Shown here: piece after piece, positions 22,354 through 34,562 of the stretch
How the letters are laid out: every line of letters begins with the position of its first letter
Numbering within the stretch: position 1 is the first letter of the stretch
Assembly: GCA_959347315.1 (NCBI GenBank)
Contig: OY365810.1
Span: 212,001-276,000, forward strand
DNA from: Bimastos eiseni
Lineage: Eukaryota > Annelida > Clitellata > Crassiclitellata > Lumbricidae
Length of the DNA stretch: 64,000 bases
Direction of reading: 5' to 3'
Notes under the pieces: generated by a model
The model's input: the letters and a program-made list of their open reading frames with translations, nothing else
Told to the model about the DNA's origin: nothing
Database searches by the model: none
Program-made: the position numbers and the translations under genes

Positions 22354-22629
22354 TAAAGACAGACCATTGACCAGCTGATTCATAAGCTTGTCTACAATGC
22401 TCGGAAGTCCAAGAGTCACTTGCCTTCCTCAACGAAGCCCCAGATCTTTGTCAATGAATATCTGACAAAACTGAACTCTGACTTATTCTTGCGGGCAAGA
22501 CAACTACTCAAGCAGAAGAAGATCCATCTCACTTGGACCTCTGGTGGACGTGTTTTAATCCGTGTGACAGATGGGCTTGATGACAAACCGATGAAAATTT
22601 TGAGGCCAGGTGACTTTAAGATAACTTAG
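22354..22629 (+). pseudogene. LINE ORF1 C-terminal fragment
   Basis: The frame reads TIDQLIHKLVYNARKS, then KPQIFVNEYLTKLNSDLFLR, ARQLLKQKK, LTWTSGGRVLIRV and a stop at 22627-22629. The pattern 'IFVNEYLT...LF.RAR.L.K...I..TW...G.V.IR' is the usual C-terminus of ORF1 proteins of CR1/L2-type LINEs, thought to bind nucleic acid and assist reverse transcription. No complete N-terminus is present. There is an apparent Met within the fragment, but the reading frame continues upstream to about 22354, so it is a fragment rather than a small gene. Confidence 0.75.
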
Positions 22630-22639
22630 ATTCTGGTTC

Positions 22640-23290
22640 TATAAGATCACCCAGATGCTGATGTCTGTAAGATGACGTTGTTTCTATAAAACTATGGTGG
22701 TCGTGTCTGTTTCCGTGTGACTTATGGTCCTGATGACTAGTTGATGAATATTCATAGCCCAGGCTGTATTACGACTAACTTTGTGTATAGTGTGCTACAT
22801 TACCCCGTTATGATTTCCTTCACAGTTGCTGCACTATGGTTTTTTTTGTCAAGGCCAGGTGACTTTGCTGCATTATTGTCTTCTGTCAGGGCCTGGTGAC
22901 TTTAAGTCATCCTAGATTCTGGTGACTATAAGACCACTTAGATGCTGATGTTTACAAGGTTACTTTGTTTCGGAAACCATGGTCCTGGTGATTAGTGGAT
23001 CCTAGCCTTATTACAATAACTTAGATTTTAAAGCAATGATATCGGTTCAGTCACTTGTTCTGTTACTAAGATTGTCCATTGTGTGTCACTTTACCTTCGT
23101 TATGATTTCCTTCTCAGTTGCTACACCATTGTCTTTGTCGAGGCCAGGTGACTTTAGATTCTGGCCACTATAGATTACTTATATGTTGATGTCTGTAAAA
23201 TGATTTTGATTATGAAACTATGGTGGTCGTGTCGTGTCTGCATCCGTGTGAATTATGGGCTCACTTGTTATGTTGCTAAGGTTCACTAAT
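22640..23290. repeat. Degenerate direct repeats derived from the LINE ORF1 end
   Basis: GGTGGTCGTGTCTGTTTCCG (22695) and a like sequence at 23221 echo GGTGGACGTGTTTTAATCCG inside ORF1 (22543). AGGCCAGGTGACTTT occurs at about 22601, 22851 and 23142, with a GGCCTGGTGACTTT variant at about 22889. These look like decayed tandem copies of the last 150-250 bases of ORF1 with stops. Confidence 0.6.
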
Positions 23291-23646
23291 TGCTTATTGA
23301 ATCACAATTTCCCTCTTTATTCCTTCAACAACTTCCTCTCTATCTCAAGTCTAACTATTGTCTATTGATGTTGTCTTGGTGTTCATGAGGTGTCCCTTTA
23401 TCATTTCCCTCAATTAATATTATGTGCTTACTGTGACGCTCCAGTTTATTTCATACTAGATTTAGTATTTCGGTATCTACTATGCATATATCTTACTTGA
23501 TTTCTGGATTTTCCCTTCCTCTGTCTCCCCGCAACTGCTATCTCTTCTTACTCCCATTCCATGGACGGGAATTCCAATGTAGATTACCCCTCTGGTGAGA
23601 TTTTAGTTTTAGGCGCTCTTTTCTTTTCTTTAGTTGATCTTCCTCT

Positions 23647-25211
23647 ATGCTTAATCTATGCTCGTCTTGCACGAAATTGATCTCCAAGAACCAAACTGAA
23701 TGCTTCTGTAACGCCTGTAACCGCTATTATCATCGTAAATGTTCCGATCTATCTTTCCTGGATCCTACCTGGATCTGTTTTCTATGTATTTCTAGTATAT
23801 TACCTTTTGCCAATACTGAGAATTCTGAAATGAATAGCGAATCGGATGCTACAGCTTCAAGCTTAAATCCTGTATTGGGTAACCTGGTCACTTCTTTAAA
23901 TGATACCAAAAATTACCTGAACCCGGTTGATTATGATGATGAGAGGGGTCTTTTATTGAAAGACTCAGGTCTTGATGGTGATACAAACTTTTATAATGCT
24001 AGGTCTACCTACTCTAGCTTATATAAGGACGCTGAGCAACTTAGGAACTTCTCTAATAAATTAGGTTTTAAAAACCCAGCCAGTATTATTCACCTTAATT
24101 GCCTTGGTTTGAATCGTAAAATTGCAGATATCAAACTCCTTTTACTTGAATCAAATGCGAATATTATAGCCCTCACGGAAACTTGGCTTGATGATCACTT
24201 GGCTTCCACTATTTCCATACCTGGTTACAGCTTCATCCACAAATCTAGAACAAATGGTAAAGGGGAGGGGGTGTTGGTTTGCTTATTAAATCAAATATTG
24301 CCTTTGAGAGCACAGAGTCCAGTCGACTCAAATCTGAACAAGGAACTTTTGAGTGCTTATTTGTTAAACTGCCTCAGTACAAGAACAAGGACAATATAAT
24401 TGGGTCAATTTACAGACCCCCGGGTCTATCTATAAAGGACTTTGTAGCAGATTTGGATTGCACTTTATCTAACTTAGCTAAATTTAAGAATAGAATTTTT
24501 CTTGCTGTGGATTTTAATATTAACCTTCTACGCATCAATGATCATCCTCCAACTGGATCCTTCTTCAACTCTATGGCATCCTATAGATTTGTTCCAACTA
24601 TACTCAGACCCACTCGAATCCCTGACTCCTCTGCGACACTCATTGACAACATATTTACTAACTGCACCAACTACAACCAAGATTGTTGTATCATCATTAA
24701 TGACATTAGTGACCACCTGCCTGTTGTCCTATTTTTTTACCTCTGTTCTCCTTTTATACCTAACCCAAACTGTGTCACCAAGCGCACCTTTAGCGAATTG
24801 AATATTAAATCCTTTAGGAACTCTCTTTCAGAGACTGACTGGTCACCTATCAATTCAATTTGCAGCCTGGATGGTCCGGATCTAGCTTACACTGCCTTTG
24901 TGTCGAAATACAAATTATTATATGATGCCGCTTTTCCTCTATCTAGGTCAACCAATAAAGGTCGTAACAAACTGAAACAGCATTGGATGACAAAGGCTTT
25001 ATTAAAATCTTGCCATGCAAAAACCCGTCTCTACAGAAAATACCTTGCTAACCCAAGTGAAAATAAGCTCACCTTTACACAATATCGCAATAAGTTTAAG
25101 AGTATCCGTAATAACTGTGAATCATTATATTACCCTAATCTTTTTTTGCAACGTTGTATCAGGGTTGTCAGAGCTGACGGGACATGTCCCTTTCTGACTC
25201 ACCCTTTCTAA
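23647..25211 (+). pseudogene. LINE ORF2: PHD-like zinc finger plus apurinic-like endonuclease, frameshifted
   Basis: The first part (23647-24290) starts with a Cys/His-rich finger: CSSC, then FCNACNRYYHRKC and WICFLC, PHD-like spacing within the first 55 residues. An endonuclease then begins IIHLNCLGLNRKIADIKLLL, with the ALTETWL motif. Around the G-rich stretch at 24262-24271 the frame shifts by one base, and the protein continues in the 24279-25211 frame with GSIYRPPG, the catalytic-type DFNINLL block (Asp-Phe-Asn) and the SDHLPV motif (Asp-His). After about 25130 the similarity ends and a stop follows; the reverse transcriptase is missing. Without a repair of the shift no functional product is made. 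Confidence 0.85.
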
Positions 25212-25399
25212 GAATCATCCCTCAAAACTTCTCATTTTTTGTTCTCGGATTTGAATTGTTTCTTCGTCATTGTTTCATTGTATAACACCAACCATTCACT
25301 GTCTTTGTTTCTTCATTTTGTTTTGAGTGTTGATTGATTCTTAGAAATAAAATGGCTTTGAAGCGATAAACCACATCAGCTTTCTTAATATTCTCCTCC

Positions 25400-25511
25400 C
25401 TGCTTCTCTGTGTCTGCCTCTATGTCTGTGTCTGTCTGTGCCTTTCTGGCTCTCTCTCCCTCTGTCTCTCTCTCTCCCCCTCTCTCTCTCTCCAGTCTCC
25501 ATCCCTCTCTC

Positions 25512-25558
<47 letters not shown>

Positions 25559-25581
25559 GTCTCCCTCCTCTCTCTGTCCTT

Positions 25582-25638
<57 letters not shown>

Positions 25639-25680
25639 CATATATATATGTATGTATATATATGTCTCTCTGTCCCTGTG
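25400..25680. repeat. (CT)n and (TA)n dinucleotide tracts
   Basis: TCTG/TCTC words from 25400, a long CT run at about 25519-25552, another at about 25587-25615, then TATATA to about 25665. Confidence 0.9.
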
Positions 25681-25793
25681 TCTATCAGTCTGTGTCTTTC
25701 TGTGTCTGTGTCACTGTCTCTCTCCATCTCATTCGCTGGTTATTCTGTTGACTGCGGAGGCAGAGTTGATCATCTTTTGCTTTTTCTCCTCAG

Positions 25794-26397
25794 CCATCCA
25801 TCCATCCATCCATCCATCCATCCATCCATCCATCCATCCATCCATCCATCCATCCATCCATCCATCCATCCATCCATCCATCCATCCATCCATCCATCCA
25901 TCCATCCATCCATCCATCCATCCATCCATCCATCCATCCATCCATCCATCCATCCATCCATCCATCCATCCATCCATCCATCCATCCATCCATCCATCCA
26001 TCCATCCATCCATCCATCCATCCATCCATCCATCCATCCATCCATCCATCCATCCATCCATCCATCCATCCATCCATCCATCCATCCATCCATCCATCCA
26101 TCCATCCATCCATCCATCCATCCATCCATCCATCCATCCATCCATCCATCCATCCATCCATCCATCCATCCATCCATCCATCCATCCATCCATCCATCCA
26201 TCCATCCATCCATCCATCCATCCATCCATCCATCCATCCATCCATCCATCCATCCATCCATCCATCCATCCATCCATCCATCCATCCATCCATCCATCCA
26301 TCCATCCATCCATCCATCCATCCATCCATCCATCCATCCATCCATCCATCCATCCATCCATCCATCCATCCATCCATCCATCCATCCATCCATCCAT
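25794..26397. repeat. (CCAT)151 perfect tetranucleotide microsatellite
   Basis: 604 bases of uninterrupted CCAT units. The phase is unchanged line to line, and the first deviation is CCATTCATAG at the right edge. It reads as IHPS repeats on + and MDGW repeats on -, none of them a gene. The left edge follows a pyrimidine stretch ending CTCCTCAG. Confidence 0.97.
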
Positions 26398-28440
26398 TCA
26401 TAGTATGTCGACGATCAGATTCCGTTTATGACCCATCGAAACAAACTCAACAACAAAATTATATCCTTCTAAGTCAGTCTCCATCTCTCTGTCTCTCTGC
26501 CTCTGCCTATCTCTATCTTTCTATCTTTCTATCTTTCTATCTTTCTATCTATTCATCTTCTTCGCAGTCGGACAAAGAAATCAGTGAACGACTTAAGTTG
26601 CAGAGCAGACACACGCACGCACGCTCAGACACGCCTCTGCACAGCTGGATATAACACATAGACACACGATGATCGCACACACGCGCACACACACACACAA
26701 CGACTGTCTGTCGGTCTGCGTGTCTCTTTGCGTGTCTGTCTGTGTGTCTCTGTCTCTGTCTCTCTCCTTCGTACAGTCGTCACTCCTTTGATCCTTCAAC
26801 TCTACCTAATCGTGTCTCTACCCCATCTGTGTGTGTCCTTCTGTGTGTCTCTTCGCGTGTCTGTCTTTGTCCCTGTCTTTGTCCTTCCTTCTCTCCGACC
26901 CTCTCTCTCCTTGTAACCTGAGACTCTCTGGTCTAAGTCAGAAGCCACATATCGTCATCCATCGTCTATTAATAGCTCTTCTAGGAAGGCGCCAGAGGAC
27001 AGCGCTGGAATGCATACGGTTGCCAATCATCCACTCCGATCGCCCCGCCTCCTTGGCCACAGACGCCCCGCCCACTCAGCCTCTGACTGACGCTGACTTC
27101 TGGTTGTGGCCTGCGATGGTGACGCCTGATGCCTCTCTTGTCAATTGATACTCCTCACAGGAGCTGCGTCGTCTGGGTTAGGGCTCGACCGAACGACCGG
27201 GTACTTTCCCCTTCATCCTTCCTCTCACTCTCTGCCGCAGCAACAGTTGGTGCCTCCTCCTCCGCATCCCTATTAGGTGATGCTCCACAAGGGAAGACTG
27301 TCTTCTTTTGGCTAAGGCGTCGCAGGAGGGAAACGTAGTCAGAGCTAAATAGTCTGACGGACAGACAGACAGACAAACAGACACAGAGACAGTGGAAGGG
27401 AGGCAGAGTGACAGAGACACAACTTGTAGTAAGTAGAGAAAGATTGGAGACGACATAATTCCAGCGTTTGGATTTCAAAGACAAAGATTCCAACTGATGA
27501 CAATATTAACAGGAAATGGAGGTAAGATTTCTTCTTCTTCTTCTTCTTATCAATTTTTCTATTTTCCATTTAAAAAACAGCGAAATGTATTCCACTAAAA
27601 CCTGTTGTCACTATAAAAGAATCGATGGATTTGGTGATAGAGTCATTTATCGTTTCAGGTCATTGTTCTCGGGCTTTGGGCCTCAGTCGCTCGAGGTTCC
27701 TTTATTTAGTTTCATAATAAAGTTTACGTCAGGTGACATTTCTTTCAGCTCTAATTCTCTGAACACTCACCCTGGCCTGAATTTTTCGTCTCACATTAAC
27801 TTTTAGCGACTCACAGAATTGGAAGTCTGACCATAATTAGTGAAATGGAAATCATTGAAAAACTGTGAAATGAGATTTCAGAATTTTTCTTACATGTCTT
27901 CAGTTAAATTTGACGAAGTAACACGAGTGCTTAATGAAGAGGCGTAAATAATTAAGTCCACTTAACGGAAGTAAATACGTTGATGATTAACGAGTAACCA
28001 TTTACGCTAAATATTCCATATGGCTATAATTGTAATAAAGGATTGAAAGTCTACTTGTAAACTTATATTGGACATCTAGAGAAGAGAATTGGTGTTCCGT
28101 TTTAAGTAGGAACCAAGATTGATACGTCTAATGCAGGAACTTAACCTGCGGATATCCAGTTATTCGCATTTACTGGATATCCGCATTTTATACTGACTTA
28201 TTCTGTTCTGAAAACAATTATTATAAAAATGGATCTCATAATTAATGAGGAGGTCAAATTCATTAGGCCTACCTTTGATCGAGATTGACAGAGATTAGAA
28301 TAGACTTAACATAGATTTAACCTAGATTAAAAGAGATATTAAAGGGATCTTTCGTAGAATTCCAAAACTTAAAACATTGAATGGAGGTATAAAAAACCGC
28401 ATATTTTGCGTTGCGGTCGATTGTTGACTTTATGACGAAG
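26398..28440. other. Non-coding, mixed simple repeats and a GC-box segment
   Basis: It contains (CTTT/TATC)n at 26516-26553, CACACA at 26686-26700, TCTG-rich words to 26900, and GC-box-like words CCCCGCCTCC (about 27043) and CCCCGCCCAC (about 27067). A CTT triplet run lies at 27525-27549. From 27560 to 28400 I see only AT-rich unique sequence. No exon could be supported. Confidence 0.5.
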
Positions 28441-28441
28441 T

Positions 28442-28501
28442 TTCGCCCCCCTTCGCCCCCCTTCGCCCCCCTTCGCCCCCCTTCGCCCCCCTTCGCCCCC
28501 C
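28442..28501. repeat. (TTCGCCCCCC)6 decamer minisatellite
   Basis: Six perfect copies of a C-rich decamer with one CpG per unit; the complementary strand carries six GGGGGG runs. Confidence 0.95.
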
Positions 28502-28782
28502 GAGTTCCTCCCTTCCTTCATGCGTCCCTTCCTCTCTTTTCATCGTGCAGTTCCTCCGTCTCTTTCCCTTCATGTGGGTTTATCTGGTCTAGCTGTGGGG
28601 AGGGGGTGACAGAGGACCCAAGAGTGTCACACCATCATCGCCTGTTTACGTCGTTAGCCTGGGGTACAGAACCAACCCTCCTTTAATGTACTCTAGGGGC
28701 TTTCCACCCTTGTCTCCGAGCCTCGGCAATTTCACGCCCACCCATGCCGTGGTCGGTGCTCTTAGATAAATGGCCTGCGTCA

Positions 28783-28850
28783 GTGTCACATGTGGTGACG
28801 TCACATGTGGTGCCACATGTGGTGTCACATGTGGTTGTGACATTGACCGC
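28783..28850. promoter_or_regulatory. Clustered CACATGTGG palindromes with a TGACGTCA site
   Basis: Four CACATGTGG words occur in about 55 bases, one of them joined to TGACGTCAC. CCACATGTGG is a perfect palindrome containing E-box-type CANNTG words, and TGACGTCA is the consensus CRE. Whether this binds factors or is a small tandem repeat cannot be told from sequence. Confidence 0.35.
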
Positions 28851-31150
28851 GACATGCGACGTGTTTTTCTTATCATAGGAGACACATGTCGTCTAAATTT
28901 ACGGTGTATTTGAGTATTTCATTGCAATGCAAGAATTTATTCATTGAAATTATTCAACAACATTTGTGAAATCGTTATTTGTCAATTTTATCGACAAAGG
29001 AAAAATTACTTCAATTGCTGCAATAGAGATCACAAACGCAATGACCTAATACCCGCCTTGGACATTCCTCCTCCTCCTCGTCTCTGATGATTCCAACTCA
29101 ATGTCTTCTTTGCTGACAAAGACACTAACGAGAAGTTTCTTCTTTCTTGATGATGCTTTGGTCACCATTATTAGAAGTCTCATATTTAAAAGACTCACAG
29201 ATTTATTTCTCTCTCGTTTTCCTATCTTCAGTTTTTTCTGTGCTTGGATGGCTATGAATTCCTTCATGCCTTAAGCCATCCTGTTATGTTTGATTTTCAG
29301 TCGTCAGTAAACACATTTGGTTACGGTTTGGTTACAGATTGTTTAAAACAACTCAAATGGTTGTGCTTAAATGATGAGATTTGACGTTGTAAATAGCTCA
29401 TAAAACTCATCATGATCATACATGGTCCTGAACTCAAAACTCACTAAATTAGAAGTTAACCCAATTTGAAATGAATTTTTTTATCCGTACAATTGCGAAT
29501 CGGCCGAGTGAATAACCGTAAAATCGTCGTTGAACTGCTGTGACAAAAAGTTCCACAGAAGGCGACTTTTGTGGGAGGTTTAGAAATGACAGCAACTCTG
29601 TTCAGCATCGAGTATTAAAAACGACGGATTAATAATTGATGTCATATATGTCTTTTGATCAGAAAGTTTATCTCCGTTTTTATGGGTTTTCATTCTTAAT
29701 CAATACACTCATTATTATCTCTTAAGTCTTTGACGGTTTGGGACTCACTTCTTTCACGTCGGTCTCTCTGTGAATGAACTCTAGTCTTTATAACAGTTTG
29801 TAATATTGCGATGGTTTAGTAAATACCCCGATGTTGACCAATTTAGTCAGAAAGACTTTTGTCGTGTTATAGACTTTATAGTTATCATAAATTCACGATG
29901 TCAAAAGCTCTACTCTGATACAAAACGCAGGACACCAACTCATTGATGAAGGCACGAGTTGTGTTTTGCAAAGCATCATAATTTTATAAAATTAATTGTG
30001 ATAATAATGTAAAAATACGGATCATCCCAGGCCAAATGGGGAATTTTTTTAGATAAATGACAATGCCATTAATTTCTGTTACGTACAAATCGGTTGCGAA
30101 TGAGTTTATCTGTTCCTTAATCTCTTTGGCATTTGTCTTGGAAATTGCTTTTAATTTCCTTCAAGTCTTAGAGCAGAAGCCACCGTCTTTTTCCGCTGCT
30201 GTCGACCAATTGAGTTGAACAGAACAGACTTTGTTACTAATTCTCTCCTATCAGTTGAGACTCGTGTTCCTTAATTGCCAACAAATGACTTATCAGTAAC
30301 AGCAACAGCCGTTCAATGCATTCACTTCCTGCGACCAACTGCCGTCCAACTCTAATCTCTTTACTTATCGCTCTACCTGCTTTCAACCGACCCCTTCAAT
30401 CGACCCCCTTTAAACATACCCCCTTGTAACCGTCCCCCTTCAATCGACCTCACTCAACAGACCCTCCTTCCGCCGTCATCCCTTCGTCCGATCTGAGACC
30501 CGTTGTTCCCTCATGGACATGCACTGTGCTGGCGGAGGCGCCTCAGTGTCTCCGCCAGTCAGGCATTCATTCCAGTTCCACTTGACATTTGTCTGATCGA
30601 CGTATTTCCATTCAGTGATTAGACAAACGGAGACTGGAAACGGACACCCAACGCCATCCACCCCTTCTCCACCCTCTCTTCCACCGCTCTTCCGCCTCGT
30701 CTTCCACCGTAGTCGTCTGAAATGACTGCTTGTCGTCTGAGGATGTTTTATCTTATCTTCGCTCGAACCGTGTTGCTGCTTGACAGCGGACTCTTTTAGT
30801 CCTATCCTCCCTATCGGTGACAAGGAACAACGCTCTACTCACCCACCCATCCACCTACCCACCCACCCAATCACCTACCCACCCTAGGGGACATTTCGCA
30901 CCGGACCCGCTGACGCGCCATGCCCTGTAGCAGCTAACCCTATAGTTGGACTTTAAGGTGGACAAACTAAACCCGATTTTTAGGGAAATAAGAATCTGCG
31001 GAAACCCCATTGAAATCATTTTCAAAGCAACTAGAAAGAATTCTCTTCCTGGCGATCTAGACACAGACGTTGGACCTCATCTTAAATACTGACTGCTGTT
31101 GGAAGTTTGGATCTTTATAGGTGATGACAATGATTTTGATTTAATAATGC
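28851..31150. other. Non-coding unique sequence
   Basis: AT-rich to about 30300, then C-rich with CGACCCCCTTCAA-type words (30380-30470) and ACCC repeats (30840-30890). No supported exon, RNA gene or transposon end. It lies upstream of the basonuclin exons and could hold its regulatory sequence or undetected 5' exons. Confidence 0.5.
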
Positions 31151-31151
<1 letters not shown>

Positions 31152-31191
<40 letters not shown>

Positions 31192-31232
31192 TAATAATAA
31201 TAAAAATAATAACAATAATAATATTATTATCA
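31152..31232. repeat. (TAA)n trinucleotide
   Basis: ATAATAATA run with A-insertions, ending in AATATTATTATC, which gives a small palindrome at its right edge. Confidence 0.9.
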
Positions 31233-31524
31233 TTATTATCCTTTTGTGTGTGAGATGAGGGTGAAGACTTGGTGATTTGAGGCACTGATCCTGCAGGAGA
31301 GCTAAGCACATACCAACAGCTGCTGCTATTCACCCTGTCATTGATTAAACTGAAAGCCAAAGCATATTATTAGATTAATTCGGAGTAAATGGATGAGAAA
31401 ACTCAGAAGAGATGTTGCTAAATTACTATGTACATCGTCTCAATGAATCAACATTAGTATTGTTTAGATTGGAACCCATTCTAATCTGTTCGGCCTTTCA
31501 CTGACAAGAGCCGAGCATTCGACG

Positions 31525-31988
31525 GGGTGTTCCTTTGGGTTGGGGTTAAGATGGGGGTCGTTCTTTTGGGTTGGGGTTAAGATGGGGGTCGTTCTTTTGG
31601 GTTGGGGTTAAGATGGGGGTCGTTCTTTTGGGTTGGGGTTAAGATGGGGGTCGTTCTTTTAGGTTGGGGTTAAGATGGAGTTCGTTCTTTTGGGTTGGGG
31701 TCAAGATGGAGTTCGTTCTTTTGGGTTGGGGTTAAAATGGGGGTCGTTCTTTTGGGTTGGGGTTAAGATGGGGGTCGTTCTTTTAGGTTGGGGTTAAGAT
31801 GGAGTTCGTTCTTTTAGGTTGGGGTTAAGATGGAGTTCGTTCTTTTGGGTTGGGGTTAAGATGGGGGTCGTTCTTTTAGGTTGGGGTTAAGATGGGGGTC
31901 GTTCTTTTGGGCTGGGGTTAAGATGGAGTTCATTCTTTTGGGTTGGGGTTAAAATGGGGGTCGTTCTTTTGGGTTGGGGTTAAGATGG
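31525..31988. repeat. 31-bp G-rich minisatellite, about 15 copies
   Basis: GTTCTTTTGGGTTGGGGTTA followed by AGATGGGGGTC recurs every 31 bases (for example 31560 and 31591). Variants replace GGGGGTC by GGAGTTC and TTGGG by TTAGG. Each unit has three G runs of 3-5 bases on the + strand. Confidence 0.95.
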
Positions 31989-32159
31989 GGGCCGCTCATA
32001 TGCTATTCTTTACTAGTCACCCTTTTATTCGAAGCACTTGAGAAGGCGTTTCTGGCTCTCCTCAGGACCAGATCATCTCTCGTCTCTACCTCGTCTTTCA
32101 ACTTCCTCCTCTCTTTCTCCTCTTCAGGTTTCTCTATCTTTTCCTCTGTCACTATCTGT

Positions 32160-32179
32160 CTCCCTATCTCTCTCTCTCC

Positions 32180-32217
<38 letters not shown>

Positions 32218-32223
32218 CAGGAA

Positions 32224-32259
<36 letters not shown>

Positions 32260-32357
32260 TTCCTCGCTCTGGTCATAATGAAGTTAGATGTGGCGGAGTG
32301 TGGCTGATGAGCCTGCGTCGTAACCAGACACCATCGATGCCTTCTTTGATACGATGC

Positions 32358-32397
<40 letters not shown>

Positions 32398-32580
32398 GTA
32401 AAGAGAGGAAGAGGGATTGGGGCAGAGGGGGGTATTGGTATGAGGAAGATGGTCTGATGCAAAGTCCTCTCCATCCCTCCATCATCCGTCCATCTTCTAG
32501 TAGCATCCAAGGGCTGCTGATGCAACGACCCGTGGCTTCATTTGACATCTGCTTCCCATCAATTCCATCTGCTTCTACTG

Positions 32581-32635
<55 letters not shown>

Positions 32636-33070
32636 CCACTCTCTGCTCCAGCTCCTCCTCATCCATCGCTCCAGGCTCTACTCTCATTCACTCGTCCTTC
32701 TGGGCTCGTGCCTCTATTGCCCCTCTCCCACTTCCTTCTCTCCCTCTCTCTCCTTCAGCCTCTCTCTGTCTCTCTCTGTCTCTCTCTGTCTCTTTGCCTT
32801 TGTTTCTGCTTGGCTCACCCGTATACCGAGTCACCTCAAGAAGAAGTTAATAACAGCCAGATTCCTTGGCACCTTTGACTTCTCTGCTCCCAGTAATACA
32901 CGTCCCATCTTCCACTTCTGTCTCCAGCCACGCCTTCCTTCCCTCCCTCCCTCCCTCCCTCTTTCCTCCCTCTCCCTCCCTCCATCTCTCCCTCTCTCTC
33001 CCTCCATCTCTCCCTCTCTCTCCCTCCATCTCTCCCTCTCTCTCCCTCCATCTCTCCCTCTCTCTCCCTT
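32160..33070. repeat. Cluster of (CT)n, (TA)n, (GA)n and CTCCCTCCAT repeats
   Basis: CT at about 32165-32216, TA at 32226-32256, GA at 32361-32394 and CT at 32581-32631. A 20-bp CTCCCTCCATCTCTCCCTCT unit occurs about four times at 32985-33068. The CT and GA tracts are mutually complementary. A 465-codon frame (31974-33371) across them is low-complexity and not a gene. Confidence 0.9.
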
Positions 33071-33169
33071 GTGTTCCTTCTCTTTTTGTCCTGCTGCTTC
33101 CTTTCCCATTCGTTTCCACCTCTTCCTCCTATTCCTTCTCCCACCTCCTCTTCCTTTCCTCTTCATGAC

Positions 33170-34562
33170 TCATCGTCCCCCAACACCCCCCACCCCACAC
33201 ACACACACACACACTCACTCACCTACTCAAGTCTTTTCCATACACATCATCACTAGAACTGCCACATGCATCATATATTCATATGCATACATATATATAT
33301 ACATATATACATATATTTATCATCTGTATATATTTATGACATGCATCCATGCGCTGGATTGTTATAGTTAACTTCTGGATATATACATATGTATGTATGT
33401 ATGTGTGTATGAGTACCGACAGAGGAAAGCGACGAGGGGTCTTGGGTAGGATGGGGGGTGAGATGGGGACGAGTGGGGAGATGTGGGGTGGGACAGTTTC
33501 TTTGTGTGAGTGTGTCTGTTGTGTTTAAGGTGTCGTGTAGGGTTAGGGTTAATGTCGTCTGCATATCTGTTGGCTATCAGTAAAAAGTTCGGTTTTGCTT
33601 TTGTCTGGTGGAAGTTGAAAGAAAGAGGCGGAGATGGAATAGGAAGAGGAAGAGATGAAGGAGGAGGAATGGGAGTAGGCGTAGGAAGACCATATTTTAT
33701 CAGTGGAGTTGATTTCAATAAGTCCATCCATTAATAATGTTTTCATCCGATCTTTGTTCGAGTACTTAGAGCTTAAGTTTAGCGTCGGCCTCAAATCAAC
33801 GCATCAGTTGCAAGGATGAGACGACGAATGGTAGGAGGTTCTTTGCGTTTCATGTAGTTTGGAAATATCTTAGATTAAGATGAAAATGAAAACAACAATT
33901 CTTTTATCTAATTTCTACAAGCAGCTATAAATATGAGACTATTGCACTTTATTTTTCGTGATCTCGGCATAAGAGAGAGCGAGTGGTCAGTCTTCCACTT
34001 CGCAGTGAGATCTTCCCACAGACTCTAAATGTATGTACTCGTTAGACCTCGGTTGGTTGTAGAGGTTCGTCGTAGGTTGAACCAGATTTCGAATCCTATT
34101 TCTGCACTGACATTGAATTTTGAAGTCATAGAGAAGGTACTCAAGCACGCTGATCTTTATTAGCAGGCATAGGAAAATGGTTGAAAGGCGAATGCAATAA
34201 CCAGACAAGATAATATGCGAAGAATAAAATATTTAAATAGTAAAAGTTAACGCAATGAATTCGGATGGATGATAATAATAATATGTCTCGGGTGATGACT
34301 TCATCTCTATTTTTCTTATGGTTTTTCTTTGAGACAACCATTGCTTTATTCGTGATGTATGATGTATGCATGTCACATAGCGCTATAGCATTCGTTATTC
34401 TACAGAGGGTTATCACTTATACGATGAAATGTGTCGTGTTCAGACGCTTTAAACCACGCTTTATTCTGCAAATAATTTCATTATTGGATCATTCTTAAAC
34501 TTGAATATAAAATGCGACTATTTTAAAACTAAATCTAATTTGTTGTTTTCAATTGTTTCCAG
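33170..34562. other. BNC: Non-coding sequence upstream of the basonuclin exons
   Basis: Short CACACA and TATATA/GTAT tracts (33195-33400), a TAGGGTTAGGGTTA word at about 33537, then unique sequence. If the basonuclin initiator exon is further upstream, this is intron. No splice-compatible start exon could be identified. Confidence 0.45.

Larger units (their letters stand above)
22330..25370 (+). mobile_element. Decayed non-LTR retrotransposon (LINE) with ORF1 tail and ORF2 5' half
   Basis: Order on the + strand: ORF1 C-terminus (about 22354-22629), a kilobase of degenerate repeats, an ORF2 frame with PHD-like finger and endonuclease (23647 to about 25150, one frameshift), then a 3' segment with AAATAAAATGG near 25345. 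The reverse transcriptase is missing, so the copy is internally deleted and inactive. The domain set fits the CR1/L2/Jockey supergroup. The outer boundaries are approximate. Confidence 0.85.

Noticed and set aside
22420..22629. Stand-alone small gene of 69 residues
   Set aside because: The frame extends upstream and matches LINE ORF1 C-termini; it is a retrotransposon remnant.
25438..26431. Open frames reading IHPS or MDGW repeats
   Set aside because: Translation of the CCAT microsatellite in all frames; no splice or start context.
31974..33371. 465-codon Ser/Leu-rich frame
   Set aside because: Runs through CT, TA and GA microsatellites; no conserved motif.
33537..33552. Telomeric repeat
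   Set aside because: Only about two TAGGGT units, too few to mean a telomere or an interstitial telomeric array.
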